This document shows, in pieces, positions 55,147 to 64,000 of a stretch of DNA of 64,000 nt. The DNA comes from Flammula alnicola (lineage: Eukaryota; Basidiomycota; Agaricomycetes; Agaricales; Strophariaceae). The stretch is taken from the NCBI GenBank assembly GCA_015499995.1, contig JADNRV010000012.1, forward strand, positions 372,001 through 436,000. Reading direction: 5' to 3'. The notes under the pieces are model-generated. The model saw nothing but the letters and a program-made list of their open reading frames with translations, searched no databases and had not been told where the DNA came from. The position numbers were made by a program, and so were the translations under genes. Numbering within the stretch: the stretch's first letter is position 1; each line of letters begins with the position of its first letter.

Positions 55147-58100
55147 TCAGACACCTGTTCTACCGGCGGCCTTGATGGTTCCTGTGTTGGCCAATGCAGG
55201 CAAGGCCTTTTGGGGAGAGGGCAGGGATGGTGGAGGAAGGAAGCCGGCGCCCACAAGCCAGGCCAAGTATAATCCCATAAGGGAATCATCCACTGTGGAT
55301 GTCAAGTCGCCGCCGTCGCGTCTCAGGAGGGCCGTAGTATTGGAATCGTCCAACTCCGGAGACTTCGTGCTGGTGGGCAGGTCGTCGAGAACGAAATGCA
55401 GGAGAGGGAAGAGGGCGTTATCGCCCACCTCCATAACGTGCTGCTCAAGCTTGCGACGCCAGACAAGGTATTCACACGGTTCTGTCGGAAAACCGTATTG
55501 CACCAATGTCGACAGCATGCCGTTGAAAGTGGGTAAAGGCCGTGCGGTGATGTGAAGAACGGAGAGTGCAGCATCAGGTAAAGGAGAAACTGCTGCCAAA
55601 GAGGTGCAGCGGGCGACATGGTCGACAGGCACCATGTTGATGGTGTTGTTGATATCGGGAACGAGTCCAAGCTGGACACATCCCTTGACCATACGCCAGA
55701 TGAAATCATCCGTATTCGTGACTAAAATTGTATATTAGGACACCCAACTCACGAAGAATCGACAGATTTACTCACCGGCAGTATGCGAATCGCCAACGAC
55801 GTAACCTGGACGTATGATGTGTCCTCGCAGGCCCCGCTTGCCAGCTTCAAACAACAGTTTCTCAGAAACCCACTTGGATTGTCCATATCCAGTCTTCAGG
55901 GATGACTTCGCTCCCTCCAGGTCGTCACTCTCTGGAACACCTTGGATGCTTGATCCGCTGCGCGCCAGCGACTCGGAGAGTTGCACGTAATGCTCGGTGT
56001 CAATCGCAGACGTCGATGAGACGAAAACGAAGGCCTTTGGTTTGCCTGTCGATGCAAGGTTGATGGCCGTGATGGTACCAAGAACGTTCGGCGAACGCAG
56101 TTTCTCGTAAGGGAAGACCCAATGAACCTACAAAAAATAAGCTCGTCAAGACGACAACCCAAAGGACGCAAGCGGGTGCTTACAAGAGCACCGTTGTGCA
56201 GGACTGCATCGGCCTCGTTTGCAACTCGTGTCCAGGTCTCTTTATCCAAACCAAAGTTGTCTAGACCGAGATCACCAGTGACAACCTCAAGTCGACCACT
56301 TGTGACCCACTCATCCGACCAGACACCTCGATCCGTCGACCCTTCCTTGAGACGGGCAAGACCCTGTTGAACAGTCTTGGCACGAACGAGACAAATGACT
56401 TTCTTGACCCTCTCATTTCGCGAAAGTAGGTTGTGCAGCACGAAGGCACCCAGGAAACCGGTCGCTCCAGTAAGGAACACTGTAAGTGGACGAGCATTGA
56501 AATCCGCAGGAAGGGCAGGATACGATGGCTGAAGTTTATCGAGGAGGGCAAGGTAATCCTTGCCGTACTCGACGTGTGGCGAAACAGCTTTCTTCGCTTC
56601 AGCTCCAGGCGCAGCGAGGAGCCCACCTGTTGGTGCAGCGGCAGGTGCCTTGTACGCGAGCCCAAGGTCGCCGGTTCGCAAAGCGTCAACGGCTTCGACA
56701 AGGCCAGCGATCGTAGGCTGCTCAAAGATCAACCCCAGAGGCGCATCGACGACAAACACCTTGCGGATTTCGAAGATAAGCCTGGTTGCCAGGATCGAAT
56801 GGCCGCCAAGATCGAAGAAGCTCTCGTCTGACGGGATCGGCTTGGGTGCATTGGGGAGGATGGTCGACCAGATGTGTTGCATGGTGATTTCGGTGGTACT
56901 GGTCCCAGGTGCGGCAGGAGCGGCTGCTGTGAGGGTTGCTTGGGCGGTATCTGGGAAGGGAAGCGCAGGCTTGTCGATCTTGCCATTTGGATTCAGAGGC
57001 ATGCGAGATAGAGGTACGAACACTAAAAGAGCATGTAAGATCGGGAAATAAATGAAGCAAGGAAAGTAGCATACGCGTGGGCACGCTGTAGCTCGGAAGC
57101 TTCTTCTTGAGGTGTTCGCGAATGTCCTTGATGAGTCGTCTGTACCTCCTCATACCCTGCACCAGACCCTTCGCGTCCTCGTCGTCTCCGACATCGCTCG
57201 CATACGCTGCCAAGTTCGGATCATCCAGCGGCACGAAATAGCTAACGAGAATCTTCTCCTCGTCTTTATCTCTCCTCACCAGCGTCACGTTCTCGCGCAC
57301 AAGAGGATGCTGGCTCAGATGCGTATCGATCTCGCCAAGCTCGATGCGGAATCCACGAATCTTGACTTGGTCGTCCGCTCGTCCAGTGCACTCCACAACG
57401 CCATCAGGAAGATAGCGTCCAAGATCTCCGGATCGGTACATGCGATCGCGGATGCCCATCCAGTAAAGGGCCTCTGGACCCGCGAGATGCTCTTCTGGGT
57501 GCAATATGGTATCCTTGCGAGGAGGCGACTTGGCAGAGAACCAGTTCGTCACGAATTTCTCGGCGCTCGCGTCTTGGTCGAGATACCCTTCTGCCAAACC
57601 GCCTGACCGAACGTAGATCTCGCCGACCTCGCCCACAGCGCAAGGGATGTTCCTGTCGTTCCTGTTCACCACCAGGAGCTGCACGTCGATCATACCCTCT
57701 CCCGCGGGCATAATGTCCTTCTGCGTGGCAAGGAACGTGGAATCCTGCGCCACTGGTGGGATGGCGAAGTAAGAAACAGCGCGCTGGGTCTCGGTCGTTC
57801 CATACATGTTGATTATTCGCACATTGGCAGCGAGAGCCTGCAGGCGCAGACAGTCTCGCTTGGTGAGGACATCTCCAACAAAGAACGCGTTGAGAAGGGT
57901 GGGTATCTGGCGTGTTGCTTGCGCAGATAGTAGCTGACCCATAGCCGGAGTTAAATGAGTGACGGTAACCTCGCTGTTGGCCATCCATTCTGCCAAACGG
58001 CCTGGTGTGCCAATATCGTCGGCCGTCGGAACGTGAAGTTGGGCACCGAGGAAAAGAGGCGTAAACACTATAGAATACAAATTAGATTCGAGCACAAAGA

Positions 58101-59712
58101 TCAGAAAAATGTGGCACTGACTGTCTCTCTGTATGGGATCGTGTGCGATTCCACTCAGCATGGTGAACCTGGAAGTCTCGTTCAAGCCAAATCGTTGGCC
58201 CATCCATGGGAAGAAATGGGTCAAGCTGAAATGCCGGCCTCTGACGCCTTTTGGAATGCCCGTGCTTCCACTTGTGAAGGATAAAGTACCAACACTGTCC
58301 GGACCGAGAGCGACATTTGGGTCCGTGTCGCCAAGCTGCATGTGGGCTTTAAGCACATCCTCTCCAGTGCTGTCGAGTCCTCCGAGGATGTGACCATCTG
58401 GGAATACTTCGACAGCAGGGACTTCAACCTTGATTTTCAACTCCTCCGACAGGAATTCTCGGACAGAGCTGCCAATTGTACCTGCGCCTTTCAAAACGAC
58501 CAAACCGCGTGGCTGTGCAACGCGGAGGTAGATGATCTGGCGGGAAGCAGGATACGCAGGATCTTGGATTTTCACGTCAGATATTGTAAAATGGAGCATA
58601 GCTATAATTTGCATACCAATGACAGAAAATGTCGCTCCGGCCTTGAGCACCGCCATAACCGCAACCACAAGGTCCACACTTCGATGTGCGTAAACCATTA
58701 CAACTTCTTCTCTTTGAATACCGTTCTTGATGAGGTGATGGGCAAGCACGTTGGATGCACGGAGGATGGCACCGTAGGAGTAAACGATTTTTTCTTGAGG
58801 TGCGTCCAGGGATTCAGCGGGCAAACTCTGGATAACGCAAGGTCTCTCAGGGTTTTGGCGCGCGTGTCGGGAGAAAACATCAGTAATAGCACCCTTCCAC
58901 CCGCACCAATCCAGGTCTGCAGTGGGGTCCGGAAGCTTGGCCTTTTGGCTTGGAGTCAACAATGGTACGGCGCCCACCGGAGCCAGGGGATTGGCGGCGA
59001 CCTTGCGCAACAACACTGAGAGTTGGTCAATGAATGTTGATATCCGCGTGGGGGTGAAAAGAAGAGAGTTATACACGATGCGGAGGGATATGTGTGGTGC
59101 AAGAGATGCTCGTGTGGTTGTAGGTGGTCTCGTTATGAAGACCGTCAAATCTGAAGTGACGTTGGTGGACCCAATAAAGCTCTCGGTCGGCTCGTCCGTT
59201 TCATCGAAGAAACGAACGCGGAAAAGAGGCCCGTCATGACCTTCCTCCTTGCCCTTGTGCAATGCGCGCGTAATTACATCGTAGGGGAGCGCATCTGCTT
59301 CGGCTTCCTTTTCTATTTGCTGAACGCGGCTGACAACGGCCCAGTAAGGATCCAAGGGGTCGACGGGGAATCGAAGAATGAGAGGCTCGCGTGCGGAAGC
59401 AGACGACGATCCAACGACGATGTCCGTGTCTCCTGTGTACCGATGCAAGAGGACCGTAAATGCAGCTAACAGAAGATGAAATGCTGATGGCCTCTTGACA
59501 ATGACCTCTTCTTCGTCCTCGTCCGCTTCTTCGTTCTCCGTGTATAACACAAGTTTGAGAAGACTGAGAGATGCCTGTTCGGAGAGTTGGGCAAGGTGCA
59601 CGGATTCGATGAGCTTGTTTGTTCCAGTGGGCCTTGGATAATCCGTTGGAAGGGAGATAGATGGGAGATTTTGCAGCCTTGCGAGCACTCTGTTGAGGCG
59701 CTCGTCCGCCAT
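55147..59712 (-). CDS. LYS2: L-2-aminoadipate reductase (A-T-R), lysine biosynthesis
   Basis: About 1,430 residues in several exons, starting MADERLNRVLARLQNLPSIS at 59712. The N-terminal condensation-like region is followed by the adenylation domain: SFTSGSTGIPKGVRGRH (near 58270), INMYGTTETQRAV, MYRSGDLGRY and GRADDQVKIRGFRIELGEID. The carrier domain has DLGGHSI (Ser for phosphopantetheine, near 56805). The reductase domain has the nucleotide-binding LTGATGFLGAF (near 56470), FVFVSSTSAID and the catalytic YGQSK (near 55880). It ends IKAAGRTGV. It activates aminoadipate, tethers it as a thioester and reduces it to the semialdehyde in fungal lysine synthesis; it needs phosphopantetheinylation (Lys5). 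Two introns near 58060 and 58590 keep the frame open if retained. All motifs are intact. Confidence 0.95.
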
Positions 59713-59899
59713 GTCTGTTTTGATCAAGGTGGGGAAACGAAACGAAACTCGAGTCAGTAACAACTTCACTTTTTTTCGCAAATCCGAAAGGCCGAAAGCG
59801 GTCGCAGATAAAATTCGTCACGTTCGTAAGGTTTTATCTCATCTGTGACAGATGACATTAAAACCTTATAAGATTACAATTTCAAAGAGATTTGATATG

Positions 59900-59971
59900 T
59901 CCCTCTTAGCTCAGGGGTAGAGCGCATCACTAGTAATGATGAGGTCAGTCGTTCAAATCGGCTAGCGGGAA
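59900..59971 (+). tRNA. tRNA-Thr (anticodon AGT)
   Basis: A 72-nt cloverleaf with D-arm GCTC...GAGC, anticodon stem CATCA/TGATG with loop CTAGTAA (anticodon AGT), and T-arm AGTCG-TTCAAAT-CGGCT. The acceptor stem TCCCTCT pairs with AGCGGGA except for one T-C mismatch at the fifth pair. The discriminator is A. Intronless and the internal promoter boxes are intact. Confidence 0.88.
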
Positions 59972-60660
59972 TTTTATTGCAATTTTTTTTTCAATCTGTT
60001 TCCTTTTTGTTGTACGATGGAGATTTATGTAGGGGATGTATGGAATTTGAGACTGGACCGGACGATGGTTACTGGGTCAGATTTTTAGTTGGAAATGCCA
60101 GTCATGGTAGATAGAATTTTAAGCGGCCAGTGAGAACCAAGTTCCGACAACAGCAAGACGACGAGTATCGTCAGCCTGTTAGAATACATCATGAATGTAG
60201 GGGACAAATTGTTACTCTGTTAAGGTACGTGCATGATACCTGAAAATATGAGCAACACACGATGACGGTCCACTGCAAAAATTCGAGTCAACAGGTGAAC
60301 GCGGTATATCCGGACCGAGCATCCGTATTACGCGTGTGCATTGAGTGCGAGAGTTTGAAGAACTTCCCATTCAGTGGCGTGTGAGATACGAGTTGAGGCT
60401 GCACAGCGACCCATGACCACATCCACCTTACCCTAAGGCTAACTTTCATTATAGCCAATGGATGCTTCAGCTGTGCGGGCCGCAGATTCCGACAATATTA
60501 AAGAAGGACTTACGTTTTACACGCTTTAGATTGTTATCTCACCAGCTCAGAGCCTCTGCATTTAACCCCACCTGAAGCACAGAAAGGCGCCCAGCGTCAA
60601 AACTCAACTTTACGACGAAGCAAGAACGAACTCGGCTGTTTGCGGAGATTTATCAGAAGG
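59972..60660. other. Intergenic, no gene seen
   Basis: Region between the tRNA and the dehydrogenase gene. No frame or further RNA is recognised. Confidence 0.5.
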
Positions 60661-62356
60661 ATGGCCACTATGGATGCTGTTTGTTACCATGCGGTGCGTG
60701 AGGCCAGAGCCGCATTTCAACCCAATTCATGAATCAAGTTAATTCGTAAATCGTGATAACCATCCAGCCCCGACAATTAGACATTATCACAGTACCAATC
60801 CCTCAAATAAATGACGACCAGGTCCTTATCAAAGGTACGAGGGCTGTTTTATATTGTATCAATCTGGAAAACTCATAGAAATTTCTTCCGCGACCCAGTA
60901 ACATGTTGTGGAATATGCGGAACCGACCAGCACTTGGCAGAAGTCGGTATACAATCCCTGAATTTCAATTTCGGTGTTAACTCTCTGATACTTGATTCTT
61001 GTCCTTACACAGGGAGAATTTATCGGGAAATTTCCAGTGAGGCGATCCCGATTCATCTCCTACCGCATCTGAGCCTTATTCAAATACACCTCAAGCTCAT
61101 TCCAGGGCACGAAATAGTCGGCGTCATCTCGCAGGTCGGCCAGGCTGTGGAAGGCTTCTCTGTTGGCGACCGCTGCGTTGCAGATAATGCCATACTCGTG
61201 AGATACCTCTGGTCCCTCTTTCAATCCAAAGAGACTGAATCCATTTCTCTCGGAAACTCCCTTCTTTTAAGTGCGAGTCATGCTTCTACTGTCGCCGCGG
61301 ACAGCATGTGCTATGCGAAAATTTCGAGAGCCTCGGTGTTACGATGGCAGGCGGATTCGCTGGATATGTCGCTGTGTGAGTCGTATTCTGGTCCAACTCT
61401 ATTGGCCGAAGAGGACAGGTAATCCCAACCTTGCGAGGATTTTCAGACAGAGCAAGAAGGTTTACAAGATCAAGAATCTTACAGATGAAGAAGCAACCCT
61501 TGTGGAACCTGCATCGTGTGCGATTCATGGTCTAGACAGACTTAACCCCTCAGTAGGGATCGAAGCATTGGTTCTCGGGGCTGGCCCTACTGGTAAGCAT
61601 ACAATGTGGTCAATGTTAATCCCAGAGGAGTCTTCTAATCCCCGATCTTCTAGGCCTTATTTTGGCGCAGCTCTTGAAGCTGAATGGTGCTTCAAAGGTT
61701 ATTATTGCCGCCAATAAGGGGATAAAGACACAGCTTGCTCAGCAGCTCGACGCGGGCGACGAATACATCGAGCTAGACCGCGACGATCCAGCCCCTCAAT
61801 GGGCAAAAATGAAAGAAGAGTACAAACACGGTTTCGACGTCGTCGTAAGAACTCTAGCTAATTTCTTATTTTTGGTTTCATGCTTTAATGGTGTGCGCAC
61901 TCTGACCTTCAGATCGAAGCGACTGGGTCGGAGAAAGTTGCCAACGATGCCTTAGGCTTCGTCCGGAGAGGAGGGTCCCTGATGATCTATGGTGTTTACT
62001 CCAACAGTGATCTGGTTCACTGGTCTCCAGCGAAAATATTCCAGGACGAGATAAAGGTGGGTCAACGATCATTTACTGCGGAGATCTCGAGTTTTCATGC
62101 CGTTGGTACGCTAGATTATCGGTTCATTTGCGCAAACCCATTGCTTTCCTCGGGCCGTTGCCTATCTAGACAGTGGCAAGATCAAGGTTAAAGGAATGGA
62201 AAGTCGCCATTTTCCCTCACCACCTTCCTATTTCCTTGTCTGACGTTCGAACGTCATTTTGTGCAGGTTACAGACGTCTTCCCAATCAGAGACTTTGACA
62301 AGGCGCTTGAGAAAATGAAGAGCAAGTCTGCCTGTAAAGTCGCATTGAAGCCATGA
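60661..62356 (+). CDS. Zinc-dependent medium-chain dehydrogenase, D-arabinitol/sorbitol dehydrogenase-like
   Basis: The spliced start is [11 protein letters not shown] then [20 protein letters not shown]. The catalytic zinc ligands lie in [10 protein letters not shown] and, after an intron, [17 protein letters not shown]. The structural zinc ligands are [15 protein letters not shown] (near 61271-61315). The segment [20 protein letters not shown] is followed by the Rossmann motif [20 protein letters not shown]. The end includes [31 protein letters not shown] and [17 protein letters not shown], stopping at 62354-62356. The family oxidises polyols with NAD(P); fungal arabinitol dehydrogenases are the closest in my memory. 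Substrate is not proven. Cytosolic, no targeting signal. Confidence 0.87.
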
Positions 62357-62655
62357 TAGAAGCAACTGTACTACCCTTTAAAGTGATTTATATTGACTGA
62401 TGATCTTTACTAAAGTTAGACTTTACCCATGGTACTTTAGGACGGTACCACGAGTCTCCTTGTCGCAAAGAGATACTCTTTGTACATCGCTCTGGTAAAA
62501 TCTTCCTCAGAAAATTCAGTTTGGGTCTCATTCGGGTCTCGAATCTGTGCTGAAAGATTTATCGCCCAAAAAGAGACCCTGGACGTACAGAGAGACGCAC
62601 AAGACAAGGTAGATGAAATCATGACAAAAATACGATAAGATCATGCGAACGATAC
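62357..62655. other. Convergent 3' flanks, no gene seen
   Basis: Short region between the dehydrogenase stop and the ENP2 stop; no independent gene is recognised. Confidence 0.5.
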
Positions 62656-64000
62656 CTATCCATCAATACGGCGGAAGACATTTTTACTACCACTGCGCAC
62701 GCCTTTCCTCCTGTGCATCCGGCCTTGCCTCTCCGAATCGCCCATGTCCGCTTTCTCCTCCACTCCTCTCTCAAGCCCAGCACCGAAAGACTCGACCCCT
62801 TTCCTACGGACTTTGTCTTTGCCTGGCCTCTCTCTATCCTGTCCATCTCCACCATCCCTCCCACCGGACCCAGATGACGGCACCCAGCTTATCTCCATAG
62901 GCGCGTCTGCTTCTGCATGCCCCTGTCTCACGCCAGACTTTCTGGCAGTATTAGAAGACACTGGAGTGCGGCGCTGACCAAATGTCGCGTTTTTGTCGCC
63001 GAGATTCTGGGACGGACCTCCGGTTTGAGGGCGGATAGGAACCATGCTGACTTTCTTCTTGGAGGTCCAGCCTTTCCGATTTTCTGCTTTCTCCCGTTGA
63101 TATGCCTCCTCGGCGCGGAAATTCCTCTGTCCAGGCTTAGTTCGAGGATCGAATTTCGTAAGTTCTAAGAAAAGAAACATGCAAAGGAACAAATATGAAA
63201 GTCAGTCAATGGAGAAGATGAAGGTAAATGAAAGTGACGAACCGCCTTCAGCACTGCTATCACTGGATACATCGCTAGCTTCACTTTCGCTTTCGCTTCC
63301 TCCGAGACCGTCGCTAGAAGCTCTCTCGCTCTCTTCTTCTTCTTCTTCCACAGCAGTCTTCCCGCGGCGAGCGGGATTCTGAGCAACAGAAGATGGGTTG
63401 AGCAGTGCAAATTCTCTCGAATTCTCGTCGATCGTAAATGCGGGGTCCTCGAAGACTTTCGCGAAACGAGGGTCCGAGAGAATAGTCGGCCGCGACGGCT
63501 CGGCGTCCACATCCATGGACTCGGCATCTGTTTTGCGGTTTTTCTTCTTTTCGGCGCGCAGCTTGGCCTTTTCTTCGTCCCTGAGAACCTTCTCAGCGAG
63601 CGCCTTGTTAACCTTGACCCCAGGGTCCTTCTTGGCACGAATCCGAGTCTCCGCCTCCTTCTCCATCTTCTCGCGAATCATCTTCTCACGATGCTCGTCG
63701 TAGGCGAAGGGGTTGGCAATGATGCGAGCAGTATCGTAGAGCTTGAGCGAGAGGAAATAGCCATGCATATATGGTTTGAGGGCGGGCGTTCCAACAAGAT
63801 GATCCAATCCCAGACTATGAAAACAGAGAGAGATGTGAATTACAGATTTTTGAGAAAGAAAATATCACGTACGTTTTGAGTTCGCTTCTCTCGACGAACT
63901 TGTAGTCTTCGTAGACAGAGCGCGTTGTCTGATCTTCCATCTCTTCGGTAATATTTTCGAGGAAGCTGGCCCAACGAGGAGCTGGCCCAAGTTGAGGGAT
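62656..64000 (-). CDS. ENP2: Nucleolar protein Enp2/NOL10, C-terminal part (runs off right edge)
   Basis: From the right edge: IPQLGPAPRWASFLENITEE, RSVYEDYKFVERSELKT, then after an intron LDHLVGTPALKPYMHGYFLS and LYDTARIIANPFAYDEHREK. These match the block after the WD40 propeller of NOL10. The NUC153 domain is DPRFAKVFEDPAFTIDENSR then EFALLNPSS. A Glu run and Ser-rich stretch (encoded by CTT repeats near 63335-63355) follow, then the last exon KFDPRTKPGQRNFRAEEAYQ with a Lys/Arg-rich end. Enp2 is required for 40S subunit assembly in the nucleolus. The N-terminal WD40 half lies outside the window. Confidence 0.9.

Noticed and set aside
55147..59712. Idea that the A-T-R protein is a secondary-metabolite NRPS-like enzyme
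   Set aside because: Domain sequence and the N-terminal block fit fungal Lys2, and there are no clustered tailoring genes beside it.

Overview
The window looks like nuclear chromosomal DNA of a mushroom-forming basidiomycete (Agaricomycetes). Genes are densely packed on both strands and split by many short introns of about 45-60 bases with GT...AG ends. The families are typical of that group: a stand-alone caspase-fold protein, a DUF6534 membrane protein, GH5 endoglucanases with and without a fungal CBM1, HAM1-like proteins, a Plavaka transposase and a fungal Lys2 aminoadipate reductase. Species cannot be named from the sequence alone.

Layout, left to right. 0-7.5 kb: edge of a HAM1-type gene (-), a caspase-domain gene (+), a decayed APH-type phosphotransferase relic and the mitochondrial isoleucyl-tRNA synthetase gene (-). 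8-9.6 kb: a degenerate tandem repeat carrying two different MITEs, then a tRNA-Asp. 11.7-15 kb: DUF6534 protein (+) and ORC2 (-), convergent. 15.5-22 kb: two tandem GH5 endoglucanase paralogues (+) with shared promoter blocks. 22-34 kb: HAM1-like protein (+), PRP3 (-) divergent from MRPL16 (+), then SEC5 (+). 34.7-43.6 kb: an unidentified small-exon gene, a secreted S9 peptidase (+), glutamate decarboxylase (+) and an unidentified gene (-). 44.8-51 kb: an accessory block with a coiled-coil gene, a Plavaka transposase (-), orphan exons, and a ~2.1 kb inverted-repeat structure holding a broken RPN10 fragment. 51.4-64 kb: ribosomal protein eL42 (+), a GNAT-like protein (+), LYS2 (-), a tRNA-Thr, a zinc-dependent polyol dehydrogenase (+) and the 3' half of ENP2 (-), which runs off the right edge.

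Most genes are housekeeping: replication, splicing, translation, exocytosis, lysine synthesis, ribosome assembly. Two GH5 enzymes and an S9 peptidase are secreted degradative enzymes. No biosynthetic cluster or defence island is evident.

A recurring oddity is that several otherwise intact, conserved genes (SEC5, S9 peptidase, glutamate decarboxylase, probably a GH5, the GNAT-like gene and the coiled-coil gene) each lose frame by one base inside an exon, mostly at short homopolymers. That pattern fits consensus sequencing errors better than six independent pseudogenes, but it needs read-level checking. The more interesting structures are the nested MITEs, the RPN10 fragment between inverted repeats, and the equally spaced promoter blocks of the two endoglucanases. 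No clearly undescribed multi-gene system was found.
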